From: Neorhizobium petrolearium
Lineage (GTDB): Bacteria > Pseudomonadota > Alphaproteobacteria > Rhizobiales > Rhizobiaceae
Length of the DNA: 64,000 nt
Direction: 5' to 3'
Assembly (NCBI RefSeq): GCF_017873175.1
Contig: NZ_JAGGJW010000011.1
Span: 186,001-250,000, forward strand
Every line of letters starts with the position of its first letter. The stretch's first letter is position 1. Positions 27,879 to 37,350 of the stretch are shown here, one piece after another. The notes beneath the pieces were generated by a model, which was not told where the DNA came from, made no database searches, and worked only from the letters and a program-made list of their open reading frames with translations. The position numbers and the translations under genes were made by a program.

Positions 27879-29477
27879 TTAAGCCTTGGCGTTGGCAACG
27901 ATCAGCATGAAGGCGGGGATATCGTCACCGAAGCCGACTGGTGTCGGGCCATCATCATGATCGCGATGATAACGGGCACGACGTTCGCGGTTGTCGTCGT
28001 TGGCGGGGTTCGGCCGCGTGTTGCGGTTGCCGCTCGCGTTCTGCGGCTTCCTGTCCGTCTTGCGTTCCGGTTTCACGTTTTCCGCCCCCGACTTGTCGAA
28101 TGCCTCTTCGGCCTCGCCCTGATTATCCTGGTTCTTCGTGTCAGCCCTATGAACAGAGCTGCCGCGGCCCGAATCGCTTCGCCTGCCTCGGCCGCGCTCC
28201 TTATCACGATCGCGACCCTTGCGGCCACGCTGATCGTCGTGGCTCTCCATGGGAGCGGGGAGCGCGGAAATGTCACCGTCCTGCCATTCGATCTTCTCGT
28301 TGATAAGCTTTTCGATGGCATCGAGATATTTGGTGTCGGAGCGGGTGACGATGGTGAAGGCACGGCCCGAACGCCCGGCACGGCCGGTGCGGCCAATGCG
28401 GTGGACATAATCTTCGGCATGGATCGGCACGTCGAAATTGAAGACGTGGCCGACGTCCGGAATATCGAGGCCTCGGGCAGCGACGTCGGAGGCCACGAGG
28501 AGCTGAATGCCGCCCTCCTTGAAATTCGCCAGCATGGTGGTGCGCGAACGCTGATCCATGTCGCCATGCAGGGCGCCGACCGAGAAACCATGTCGTTCCA
28601 GCGAGCGGAACAGGTCTGCGACATCTTTCTTGCGATTGCAGAAGATGATTGCGTTCTTGAGGTCGTCCTGCGCCTTGATCAGATCCCGTAGCACCGCGCG
28701 CTTCTCGTAATCCTTGTTGTGCGAGGCGACGAGGCGCTGCGTCACGGTCTTGGCGGTTGTCGAGGGTTTAGCCACCTCGATCCGCTCCGGATTTTGCAGG
28801 AAGCGGTCGGCCAGCTTCTGGATTTCCGGCGGCATCGTGGCCGAGAAGAACAGGGTTTGCCGGGTGAAGGGGATCATCTTGGCGATCCGCTCGATATCCG
28901 GGATGAAACCCATGTCGAGCATGCGATCGGCTTCATCGATAACGAGGATCTCAACCCCGGTCATGAGAAGCTTGCCGCGCTCGCAGTGATCGAGCAGGCG
29001 GCCCGGTGTCGCGATCAGCACGTCAGCACCGCGTTCGAGCTTGCGATCCTGGTCTTCGAAGGAGACGCCGCCGATCAGCAGCGCGACGTTCAACTTATGG
29101 TTCTTGCCGTATTTGTCGAAATTTTCGGCGACCTGGGCCGCGAGCTCGCGGGTAGGCTCCAGGATGAGCGTGCGCGGCATGCGGGCGCGGGCTCGTCCCT
29201 TTTCCAGAAGCGTCAGCATGGGCAGAACGAAGGAAGCCGTCTTGCCGGTTCCAGTCTGGGCGATACCGCAGATATCGCGCCGCTGCAGCGCGTGGGGAAT
29301 TGCCCCTTCCTGGATCGGTGTGGGGATTGTGTAACCCGCGTCGGCGACCGCGGAGAGGACTTTCTGGCTCAGGCCAAGATCAGCGAATGTGGTCAAAGGG
29401 AGTTCTGTTTCCGTTCCGGTTCTTAAGCGAACACTGTGCAGGTCGACGCGCAAATGTCTGGCGACTGGCCGCGACAT
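27879..29477 (-). CDS. DEAD-box ATP-dependent RNA helicase (RhlE type)
   Basis: A roughly 532-residue RNA helicase. Q-motif TFADLGLSQKVLSAVADAGYTIPTPIQ, AQTGTGKT, PTRELA, ATPGR, VIDEADRMLD, FSAT and HRIGRTGRAG are all present in order. The C-terminal ~150 residues form a low-complexity tail rich in Arg, Gly, Asp, Asn and Lys, as in RhlE-type helicases that remodel ribosomes and the RNA degradosome. The start is uncertain: ATG 29477 is used here, but a TTG (29501) or a TTG just before the Q-motif is possible and none has a good Shine-Dalgarno. The Nudix gene follows after 6 bases. Confidence 0.93.
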   Translation of the reverse strand: MSRPVARHLRVDLHSVRLRTGTETELPLTTFADLGLSQKVLSAVADAGYTIPTPIQEGAIPHALQRRDICGIAQTGTGKTASFVLPMLTLLEKGRARARMPRTLILEPTRELAAQVAENFDKYGKNHKLNVALLIGGVSFEDQDRKLERGADVLIATPGRLLDHCERGKLLMTGVEILVIDEADRMLDMGFIPDIERIAKMIPFTRQTLFFSATMPPEIQKLADRFLQNPERIEVAKPSTTAKTVTQRLVASHNKDYEKRAVLRDLIKAQDDLKNAIIFCNRKKDVADLFRSLERHGFSVGALHGDMDQRSRTTMLANFKEGGIQLLVASDVAARGLDIPDVGHVFNFDVPIHAEDYVHRIGRTGRAGRSGRAFTIVTRSDTKYLDAIEKLINEKIEWQDGDISALPAPMESHDDQRGRKGRDRDKERGRGRRSDSGRGSSVHRADTKNQDNQGEAEEAFDKSGAENVKPERKTDRKPQNASGNRNTRPNPANDDNRERRARYHRDHDDGPTPVGFGDDIPAFMLIVANAKA

Positions 29478-29607
29478 AGGACCAAAATGCCCGAAAGTCA
29501 AGGAAAGCAGGCAATTCGGCTGCCCGATTGGTGAATGAAGATACTAAATAGTCAAGCCGGCTATCGTTTGCGCGGCAGGGATATTGTCTTTCGTCAAAAC
29601 AAAAGGC

Positions 29608-30915
29608 TCAATTGAGATAGGTCGTGAGCTTCATGCCGGCGTTGAGGAAATGGATAGGATCGACCGGATTGCCGTCGCGGCGGACTTCGTAATGCACATG
29701 TGGACCGGTGGAACGACCGGTCGAGCCTGCCCGCCCGATGACATCGCCGACGGAAATCATATCACCTTCCTTGACCAGGATCTTCGACATATGTCCATAA
29801 CGGGTGGTGATGCCCTGGCCGTGATCGATTTCGACCATGTTGCCGTAACCGCCGGAAGGCCCGGCGGTTACGATCTTGCCGGCGCCAGTTGCCACAATCG
29901 CCTGGCCGGTATCCGCCTGGAAATCGATGCCCGCATGCAGGGCCAGCCGGCCGAGAAAGGGGTCGATGCGGTTGCCGTAGCGACTGGTTATCTCATGGCC
30001 GGGTGCTGGATTGCCGAAGGGCAGGTCGCGAGCCGTTTCTCGCACGCTTTCCAGCCGGCTGAGTGCAGCGTCGAGCTCATCGAGCGAAACATCGAAACCG
30101 CTGAATTCGATTTGCGGCTCTACATAGGGGCCGCCCACGCCTTCGCTTGTGTTTCCTGAAGCCTTTCGTGCAGGGTCTACCTGAACGCCGGTGCGCTTGA
30201 GGATCGCGGTAATCGCATCCGCCGTAGCGGAAGCGTCGGTTGTCAGATTGGCAATCTTGGCGAGTTGTTCCTTCTCTATGTTTTTCAACGATAGCGTCAC
30301 ATTGGAAAAAACGCGATCAGCCCGATCGGCAATGTTGTCGCGCAGCGGCACAAACCCAAGCGCACTCGTCGTATCGAGCGGAGTGGCGGAAGTCTTGCCG
30401 GAGAGCAGCTTGTCGATGGCCTGGAAGCCGCTTCCTCCGGAAAGCGAGGCCTGCCGCTCCTTCTTGATCGGTTGGAAGGCCGGGGCAGGCGTCTCTGGCG
30501 CAGTCAATCCGGATTCTTCAGCACGGTTCAGCAGCGATCCGAGCTTGCCATGCCGATCGAAGAGAGCGTTCTGCTGCTCAAGCAGCTTTTCCACCTTTTG
30601 TTCGACGACTTGCTGGTCGAGAAGCTGGCGCGAAGTAATGCGGTCGAGTTGAGCGCGCAGCGCCGCGATGCGGTCTTCGTAATCGTGCTGCATGCGGGCC
30701 TGGCGCGCCATGGTCGCGCCGACCAGGTCGTCACGGATGACGAGATAGGAGGTCGCCGCAAGGTAGCCGATCGTAAACACACCGAAGAAGCAGAAGGTCA
30801 GAGCCGCCATCCAGGGGCGAATGGTCATGTGGCGGATTTTTTCGCCGCTGGCGAGAATGAGGACGTGCTGAGGCGCACGCTTCCCAAACGCCCGTTTTTC
30901 GCTTCCCTTCGCCAC
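29608..30915 (-). CDS. M23 family membrane-anchored peptidase (LytM/NlpD-like)
   Basis: A 435-residue envelope protein. A cytoplasmic basic segment is followed by one transmembrane helix (about 36-58), a periplasmic coiled coil (about 64-125), a linker and a C-terminal M23 domain. The zinc site is complete: His327 and Asp331 in HAGID, and the HVH motif at 406-408. It is therefore likely an active cell-wall endopeptidase or divisome-linked hydrolase. The start is GTG 30915 with GGGAG upstream. It is separated from the DUF455 gene by about 70 bases. Confidence 0.92.
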   Translation of the reverse strand: MAKGSEKRAFGKRAPQHVLILASGEKIRHMTIRPWMAALTFCFFGVFTIGYLAATSYLVIRDDLVGATMARQARMQHDYEDRIAALRAQLDRITSRQLLDQQVVEQKVEKLLEQQNALFDRHGKLGSLLNRAEESGLTAPETPAPAFQPIKKERQASLSGGSGFQAIDKLLSGKTSATPLDTTSALGFVPLRDNIADRADRVFSNVTLSLKNIEKEQLAKIANLTTDASATADAITAILKRTGVQVDPARKASGNTSEGVGGPYVEPQIEFSGFDVSLDELDAALSRLESVRETARDLPFGNPAPGHEITSRYGNRIDPFLGRLALHAGIDFQADTGQAIVATGAGKIVTAGPSGGYGNMVEIDHGQGITTRYGHMSKILVKEGDMISVGDVIGRAGSTGRSTGPHVHYEVRRDGNPVDPIHFLNAGMKLTTYLN

Positions 30916-30986
30916 GTGAATCTCCCGGAGATGCCATCCGTTCCGTTGGATGGATTACACATGGTTAAGGTTAATGAATGCTTATT

Positions 30987-31814
30987 TCAGGCGCTGCTGG
31001 TGGACGTCAGGGAGCGGTAGAACGAGGGCGTGAGACCAGCTTCGGCGCGGGCGATGTCGTTGAACGGCGCTTTGAGGGAGCCTCGGAAATTGGCGCGCAC
31101 CAGTTGCTGGAATGTCGCTGCCGGATCTTTTCGCTCTCGGGCGCAGAGGAAGCGGAACCATTTCGCGCCGATCGCTACGTGACCCTTTTCGTCATTGTAG
31201 ATGACATCGAGAATCGCCGCGCTTTCCAGATCGCCCGTCTCGCGCATCTTGGTCTGCAGCGACGGCGTCACGTCGAGCCCCCGCGCTTCCAGGATGAGCG
31301 GTACGACGGCGAGCCGCGCAGTCAGATCGTTGCGGGTCGAGTGGGCTGCCTGCCAGAGCCCGTCATGAGCCGGCATATCGCCGTAATCGGCTCCCAGGTC
31401 GTTCAATCGTGCGCGGATCATGCGGAAATGCTTGGCCTCTTCGAACGCGACCTGCATCCAGCCGTCAAAGAAGGAGTTCGGCACCGCTTCGGTCGCAAAG
31501 CGGGCGACGATATCGAGTGCCAGGTCGACGGCGTTAAGCTCGATATGGGCAATCGCATGCAGCGTCGCGATCCGGCCGTTCAGCGTATGCAGCGAGCGTT
31601 TTTCGACGGCTTTCGGCGGCACGAGTTCAGGCTTTTCAGGCCGTCCCGGCCGCTCGGGCAGCGACGGGTCGAGCGGCGAGCGCAGCGACAGCCGACGTTC
31701 GAACCAACGGGTGGCGGTCTCCTGCGCGAGCCGCGTCTTGATGTCTAGATCGGCCGAAAGGATCGCAGTCGTTGCGCCGCCTCTCAGCGACGTGATCGAA
31801 AACGTGTCCGTCAT
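30987..31814 (-). CDS. DUF455 ferritin-like protein
   Basis: A 275-residue protein of the DUF455 ferritin-like group (four-helix bundle, related to MiaE-type di-iron proteins). Helix motifs with metal-ligand-like residues are HIELNAVDLALD (about 90-101), FEEAKHFRMI (about 124-133) and NDEKGHVAIGAKWF, giving the Glu/His pattern of a di-iron site. The function in rhizobia is unknown. It starts 13 bases after the bcp stop, so peroxide detoxification and this protein are probably co-expressed. Confidence 0.85.
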   Translation of the reverse strand: MTDTFSITSLRGGATTAILSADLDIKTRLAQETATRWFERRLSLRSPLDPSLPERPGRPEKPELVPPKAVEKRSLHTLNGRIATLHAIAHIELNAVDLALDIVARFATEAVPNSFFDGWMQVAFEEAKHFRMIRARLNDLGADYGDMPAHDGLWQAAHSTRNDLTARLAVVPLILEARGLDVTPSLQTKMRETGDLESAAILDVIYNDEKGHVAIGAKWFRFLCARERKDPAATFQQLVRANFRGSLKAPFNDIARAEAGLTPSFYRSLTSTSSA

Positions 31815-31827
31815 CGGATTCCTCTGC

Positions 31828-32295
31828 TTACAGTGCCTTCAGGCTTTCCAGCACCTCCTCGGCATGGCCCGTGACCTTCACTTTCGGCCAGATCTTTGCG
31901 ATTCGCCGGTCCACGCCGATCAGGAAGGTCGTCCGTTCCACACCCATATAGGTGCGGCCATACATTTTCTTTTCTTTCCAGACGCCGTAGAGATTGGCAA
32001 GGGCTGCGTCTTCGTCGGAGGCGAGGATGACCGAAAGCTCATGCTTCTTGGCGAACTTGTCATGTTTCCTGACGCTATCGGGAGACACCCCGATCACGCT
32101 TGCCCCTGCCTTTTCGAATTCCAGCAAAAGCCCGGAGAACGAGATCGCCTCCCTGGTGCAGGCGTCCGTGTCGTCCTTGGGATAGAAGTAGAGCACGATC
32201 GGTTTACCCGAATAAGCCTGCAAGGAAACGGTGCCGCCTCCGTCGCGTGGAAGCTCGAAGTCCGGTGCAATGTCGCCGATCATCAAATGGGACAT
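31828..32295 (-). CDS. bcp: Thioredoxin-dependent thiol peroxidase (Bcp/PrxQ)
   Basis: A 155-residue atypical peroxiredoxin that reduces peroxides. The peroxidatic cysteine is Cys46 in DACTREA, within the family context FYPKDDTDACTREAISF. The resolving cysteine that in E. coli lies five residues later is replaced by Ile51, so the enzyme looks like a one-cysteine type or uses another partner. ATG 32295 has AAGGAAA just upstream; an open frame runs further 5' but lacks a good start. It is divergent from the AsmA-like gene. Confidence 0.93.
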   Translation of the reverse strand: MSHLMIGDIAPDFELPRDGGGTVSLQAYSGKPIVLYFYPKDDTDACTREAISFSGLLLEFEKAGASVIGVSPDSVRKHDKFAKKHELSVILASDEDAALANLYGVWKEKKMYGRTYMGVERTTFLIGVDRRIAKIWPKVKVTGHAEEVLESLKAL

Positions 32296-32405
32296 GGATT
32301 TCCTTTCTTTTGCCGGTATCTTGAGTGATTGTCGCCGCAATCGGTATATACTGGCCTCCGCGGCGTCCAGATCACTTGCGAGTATGGAAAGATAGTTTCA
32401 ACCTG

Positions 32406-35400
32406 ATGGCGGAAATTCGCGGAGAAAGGGTCAGTTTCAGCCGGAAGGACATCATTCCGCTGCACGAACTTCCCTCTGCACAGGCGGAAGATCCGATCAT
32501 CGTCCATTGCCCGCCGCCGCCAAAACGCGTGAAGCGATTCGGCAGGACGGTCGTGCTGCTCCTGATGCTGGTGCTTCTCGCACTCGGCAGCGCCGTCTTC
32601 GCGATCGAAGGCGGAGCGGTCGACGGAGCGCTTTCGACGCGCGCCCAAAGCGCGCTCAACGACGCGATCGGCCCGCGTTATGCTGCATCGGTCGGTTCGA
32701 CTGTCATCCGCTTCGATTCGGGTTTTCGTCTGGCCCTGGAGGCGCGCGACGTCGATATCGTTGAACAGGCAACGGGGAAACATTTGAGCCAGACGGGCGC
32801 CATGCGCATGGCGATCGATCCCCTGGCGCTTCTCGGTGGCCGGATATCCATCAAGCAGATGGAGGCGGAAAACATCCACCTCAACACGGCACAACTGCCG
32901 TCCGGCGATCCGCTGCCGCTGTCCGAGGTGCGGATCGACGCCATGCCCGCTCTGCTGGAACAGGCTTTTCAACGTCTCGATGAGGCGCGTGGCCTCATTG
33001 AACGCACAGGCACGGGTTCTGTTCGTATCTCCGGCATCGAAATCCTGCTGCCTGCTGCCCCTGGGCGGAGACCAATCATGCTGGTCGTCGATAGTCTCGA
33101 GCTGACCCGCAGCATCGAGGGCGAGGTGGAGATCAATGGTGCGATCAGCCTCAATGGCCGCAAGGCCGTGCTGACGGCCGCGTCCAGGACCGTGGAGGGC
33201 GTCACCACATCCTTATCGGCGAGGTTGACGGGTCTCGAGGTCACGTCCTTCCTGCTGCAGCGAACCGAGGAGGGAGCGCCGCGCGAGGGGATCGAAGGTT
33301 CGCTGGATCTCGACCTTGCCGCCGTCCGCGCGCGCGAGACAACGAAGCCTGCCATCACCGCAACGCTTCGCCAGTCTCCGGGCTATTTCTATTTCGACGG
33401 CATCCAGCAGACCTTTACTGGCGCCATCATCAATATCGCCTACGATTTTGCCAAGGACTCGATCGAACTCCTGCAGTCGGAAGCCCGTTTCGGTCCGACC
33501 GTCCTGCCGTTCACGGGAGCGGTCATCGATCTCAACCGACTGAATCCGGACGATCGGCGCCTTGGCTTCGGCCTGGACCTTCTGATCCGCAGCGGCACGG
33601 CTGTGGGAGCGACCGAAAGCGAACAGCCTGCACGGTTCGATCTCAAGGCGACAGGTCGATACCTTTCGGCTGATCGCGAGCTTCAGTTCGATGAAATGGG
33701 TGTTTCCAGCCCTCTTGGACGGATGGCCGGAGCTTTGAAAATCCGGTTCGGCGATCAATCGCCGGAAATCAGCTTCGGTGCACAGTTGCCGAACATGGAA
33801 GTGACCGGCGTCAAGCAACTCTGGCCCTTCTGGATGGCGCGCAAGCCGCGCGATTGGGTCATGGGCAATATGTTCGGCGGGACCGTGACCAATGGCTCGA
33901 TTGCCGTCTTCATTCCGGCAGGCCGTATGAAAGGCCCTGGCATTCCGATGGAACTCGACGGGAACGAGCTGCAGATCAGTTTCGATCTTGCCAATGCCCG
34001 GATCAACCTGCCTGGCGACATCCCACCGCTCCGTGACATCGAGGGCCGTTTCGATCTAAAAGGACAGGTGCTCCAGTTCGATATCGCCCATGCGGCCTCA
34101 TTCTTTCCGTCGGGACGGTCCGTCTCTGTGAAGAATGGCCGGTTCTCCATTCCCGCCACCTATGACAGGCCCTTGATGGCTGATCTTTCGCTGAGACTTG
34201 CAGGACCTGCGGACGCAGTGACGGAACTTGCGAATTTCCGACCGATCAATGCTCTCAAGGGAACGGAGTTCAAGCCGGAAGATTTCTCCGGCAATGCTCG
34301 GGTCGATCTCAAGGCGCGCATGGGCCTGATTAACGACCAGAATCCACCCAAACCCACCTGGAACGTCCATGTCGAACTCGATGACGTCGATCTCGGCACC
34401 GAGTTTTCCGGTCGCAGGATCGGTGCGCTGAACGGAACGCTGGATATCGACACGCAAGCCGCTCGGCTCGCCGCCAAGGGCGAGATCGACGAGGTGCCGG
34501 CGGATATCATGGTCGTTGAACCGGTTGATGGCGCATCACTTGTCAAACGCGAGCGGATTATCAAGACGGTGCTCAACAACGACCAGCGCGAGAAGCTGGT
34601 TCCCGGACTTTCCGAGATAATCGACGGGACGGTCACGGCGCAATTGACGCGGCTCGATGAAAGCCGGCAAGCCGTTGCGCTGGATTTGAGCCGGGCGGCG
34701 CTCTCCGTGCCATGGCTCGGCTGGACCAAGGGGAGCGGTATCCCAGCCAAGGCCCAGTTCGAGCTTTCCGAGGAAGGAGATCACGCCACCATCCGCAATT
34801 TCGAGCTATCCGGCGATGGTTTTGGCGCGCGGGGAGGCCTGGTGCTCAATAGTGGCGAACTGACCTCGGCCGAGTTCTCGCGTGTCCAGCTTTCGCCTGC
34901 CGACAATTATGCGGTCGCTGTAAAGAGAGCGAAGAGCAATTTCGACATATCGATCACCGGTTCCGTAATGGATATGCGGCCGGTCATCACCAAGCTGAGG
35001 GCAGAGGAAAAGGGGAAAGGTGGTGGCAGCGACGACGATGACGTAACGGTGCGAGCCAAACTTGACCGCATGATCGGCTTCAACGACCAGACCTTGACCA
35101 ACGTGTCGCTGTTGGTTTCCAGGCGCGATGGAGATGTCACGACTGCGGATTTCTCCGCCGCGACCGGCAGCGGCCAGGCGGTGATCAGCGAGATGAATGG
35201 CGGCAATACGGTCTCCATCACCAGCGGAGATGCAGGCGCGGTGATCCGCTTCACGGATCTTTACGACAACATGCGTGGCGGGCTCCTGAACCTGCGGCTG
35301 AAGGCGAATGGCAACGCCTGGACGGGATCCATCGATCTGCGCAACTTTTCGCTCGTCAACGAACAGAAGCTCCAGTCGCTGGTTTCGACACCGGATCGGG

Positions 35401-35795
35401 AAGGGCGGAGCCTGAGCACCGCGACGAAGCGCAATATCGACGTCACCTCGGCCAAATTCCAGCGTGGTTTTGCGAGCCTTCTTTACCGCGACGGGGCTTT
35501 CGCGGTTGAAAACGGCGTGGTGCGCGGCGAACAGATCGGCGCGACCTTCCAGGGCCTGGTGCGCGATTCCAAAGGCAATATGAACATGACCGGAACATTC
35601 ATGCCCGCTTATGGATTGAACCGTCTCTTCGGCGAACTGCCCCTGATCGGTGCCATCCTCGGCAACGGACGTGATCGCGGCCTGCTCGGTATTACCTTCA
35701 AGCTGGAAGGCCCGTTTGACAAGCCAAAGCTCACCGTCAATCCGCTGTCGCTGATCGCTCCGGGCATTTTCCGGCAGATATTCGAGTTTCAATAA
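32406..35795 (+). CDS. Large AsmA-like/DUF3971 envelope protein (YhdP-related)
   Basis: A 1129-residue protein with one N-terminal transmembrane helix (about 48-66) and a long periplasmic region of beta-rich repeats, matching the DUF3971 and AsmA C-terminal families (TamB/YhdP group). In E. coli, YhdP and relatives move phospholipids between membranes. The end NPLSLIAPGIFRQIFEF is typical. ATG 32406 is used; an upstream ATG 27 codons earlier would lie close to the divergent bcp start. It ends at a terminator shared with tyrS. Confidence 0.87.
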   Translation: MAEIRGERVSFSRKDIIPLHELPSAQAEDPIIVHCPPPPKRVKRFGRTVVLLLMLVLLALGSAVFAIEGGAVDGALSTRAQSALNDAIGPRYAASVGSTVIRFDSGFRLALEARDVDIVEQATGKHLSQTGAMRMAIDPLALLGGRISIKQMEAENIHLNTAQLPSGDPLPLSEVRIDAMPALLEQAFQRLDEARGLIERTGTGSVRISGIEILLPAAPGRRPIMLVVDSLELTRSIEGEVEINGAISLNGRKAVLTAASRTVEGVTTSLSARLTGLEVTSFLLQRTEEGAPREGIEGSLDLDLAAVRARETTKPAITATLRQSPGYFYFDGIQQTFTGAIINIAYDFAKDSIELLQSEARFGPTVLPFTGAVIDLNRLNPDDRRLGFGLDLLIRSGTAVGATESEQPARFDLKATGRYLSADRELQFDEMGVSSPLGRMAGALKIRFGDQSPEISFGAQLPNMEVTGVKQLWPFWMARKPRDWVMGNMFGGTVTNGSIAVFIPAGRMKGPGIPMELDGNELQISFDLANARINLPGDIPPLRDIEGRFDLKGQVLQFDIAHAASFFPSGRSVSVKNGRFSIPATYDRPLMADLSLRLAGPADAVTELANFRPINALKGTEFKPEDFSGNARVDLKARMGLINDQNPPKPTWNVHVELDDVDLGTEFSGRRIGALNGTLDIDTQAARLAAKGEIDEVPADIMVVEPVDGASLVKRERIIKTVLNNDQREKLVPGLSEIIDGTVTAQLTRLDESRQAVALDLSRAALSVPWLGWTKGSGIPAKAQFELSEEGDHATIRNFELSGDGFGARGGLVLNSGELTSAEFSRVQLSPADNYAVAVKRAKSNFDISITGSVMDMRPVITKLRAEEKGKGGGSDDDDVTVRAKLDRMIGFNDQTLTNVSLLVSRRDGDVTTADFSAATGSGQAVISEMNGGNTVSITSGDAGAVIRFTDLYDNMRGGLLNLRLKANGNAWTGSIDLRNFSLVNEQKLQSLVSTPDREGRSLSTATKRNIDVTSAKFQRGFASLLYRDGAFAVENGVVRGEQIGATFQGLVRDSKGNMNMTGTFMPAYGLNRLFGELPLIGAILGNGRDRGLLGITFKLEGPFDKPKLTVNPLSLIAPGIFRQIFEFQ

Positions 35796-35799
35796 AAAA

Positions 35800-35817
35800 G
35801 GGCCGCAGACGCGGCCC
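35800..35817. terminator. Terminator between convergent AsmA-like gene and tyrS
   Basis: The stem GGGCCGC / GCGGCCC with an AGAC loop is preceded by a run of A and followed by AACTTTGTTT. It can serve either gene. Confidence 0.8.
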
Positions 35818-35845
35818 AACTTTGTTTGCAAATTGCGGGACTGGA

Positions 35846-37096
35846 TCAGACCGGGCGCACCAGGATGTGCTTCTTCTTGCCGAGCGAAAGCTTGATGACG
35901 CCGTCGCCGGTGATCTCGCCCGCACCCACCGTCTTGCGTTCGTCGGTAACGGACTGATCGTTGAGGCGCACCGCGCCACCCTGGACATGTCGGCGGGCTT
36001 CGCCGTTCGAGCCTGCGAGGCCCGCACGCACCATCAGCGACAGAAGGCCGACGCCGGCATCGAGTTCGGCGGCTGGAACTTCGACGGACGGCAGGTTTTC
36101 GGAAAGTCCGCCTTCCTCGAACGTGGTTCGCGCGGTTTCCGCGGCAGCTTCCGCCGCTTCGCGGCCATGCACGATGGCGGTCGCCTCGGTTGCCAGGATC
36201 TTCTTCGCTTCGTTGATTTCCGAACCGCCGAGCGCACCCAGCCGCGCGATCTCGTCAAGCGACAGGCGCGTGAAAATCTTCAGGAAGCGTGTAACGTCCG
36301 CATCCTCGGTGTTGCGCCAGTATTGCCAGAAATCATAGGGGCTGAAGAGGTCGCCGTTCAGCCAGACTGCGCCCGACGCCGACTTTCCCATCTTCTCGCC
36401 GGAAGACTTCGTGAGCAGTGGTGTCGTGACAGCATAGAGCTGCGGTCCGCCCATGCGATGGGAAAGATCGACGCCGTTAATGATGTTGCCCCACTGGTCC
36501 GATCCACCCATCTGCAACACCGTGCCATAGCGACGGTTGAGCTCGGTGAAATCGTAACCCTGCATGATCATGTAGTTGAATTCAAGGAAGGATAGTGACT
36601 GTTCGCGGTCGAGCCTCAGCTTGACGCTGTCGAAGGAGAGCATGCGGTTGACCGAGAAATGGCGGCCCACGTCACGCAAGAAATCGACATACTTCAGCTC
36701 CATCAGCCAGTCGGCATTGTTGACCATGATGGCTGGATTGGCCCCGTCGTAACGGAGAATGTTGGAGTAGACCTTCTTGATGCTCTCGATATTCGAGTTG
36801 ATCTTCTCGGGCGTCAGAAGCTGGCGCTGTTCATCGCGGAAGGACGGATCGCCGACCATGGACGTGCCGCCGCCCATGAGGCTGATCGCCTGATGGCCCG
36901 TCTCCTGCAGCCAGTACAGCATCGTCACGGTTATGAGGTTGCCGATATGGATCGATGTCGCGGTCGCATCATACCCGACATAACCGCTGATGCGGCTGGT
37001 TGCAGCAAGCTTGTCCAGGCCTTCTGGATCGGAAATCTGGTGGATGAAACCACGCTCGTCGAGCGTGCGGAGGAAATCGGACTTGAACCTGGACAT
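35846..37096 (-). CDS. tyrS: Tyrosine--tRNA ligase
   Basis: A 416-residue class I synthetase. HIGN at 50-53 and KMGKS at 235-239 are the ATP-binding motifs, [15 protein letters not shown] is the tyrosine pocket, and an S4 RNA-binding domain closes the protein. ATG 37096 (MSRFKSDFL) is preferred over the longer open frame that begins at 37162. It is monocistronic, divergent from the membrane GGDEF gene across 254 bases. No T-box is seen, which is expected outside Firmicutes. Confidence 0.97.
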   Translation of the reverse strand: MSRFKSDFLRTLDERGFIHQISDPEGLDKLAATSRISGYVGYDATATSIHIGNLITVTMLYWLQETGHQAISLMGGGTSMVGDPSFRDEQRQLLTPEKINSNIESIKKVYSNILRYDGANPAIMVNNADWLMELKYVDFLRDVGRHFSVNRMLSFDSVKLRLDREQSLSFLEFNYMIMQGYDFTELNRRYGTVLQMGGSDQWGNIINGVDLSHRMGGPQLYAVTTPLLTKSSGEKMGKSASGAVWLNGDLFSPYDFWQYWRNTEDADVTRFLKIFTRLSLDEIARLGALGGSEINEAKKILATEATAIVHGREAAEAAAETARTTFEEGGLSENLPSVEVPAAELDAGVGLLSLMVRAGLAGSNGEARRHVQGGAVRLNDQSVTDERKTVGAGEITGDGVIKLSLGKKKHILVRPV

Positions 37097-37350
37097 GATC
37101 AATCTCTGGCAGGGATGTGTTTTCGCTGTGTGGGGCGCGTCTAGCACTGTTTTTGCCCGCAATCACTTCAAAAGTGATGCGTGGAACGATCAATGCGAGG
37201 AATGGAAGAGTCGCAACCATACGGAGGCACGCAGGACACGCTGATTGTCGCCAATATTTCAGGTATTAACCGTTTCTTGTTCATGCGCATTTAACATCTT
37301 TCATGGAACACGGTAAACGGGTGGCGTGCAGCGGTATGCACTGAGGGTTG

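Noticed and set aside
30940-30975. GTTAAGGTTAA half-sites upstream of the M23 gene as a CtrA box
   Set aside because: The two TTAA halves are 2 bases apart, while CtrA needs TTAA-N7-TTAA; the match is too weak.
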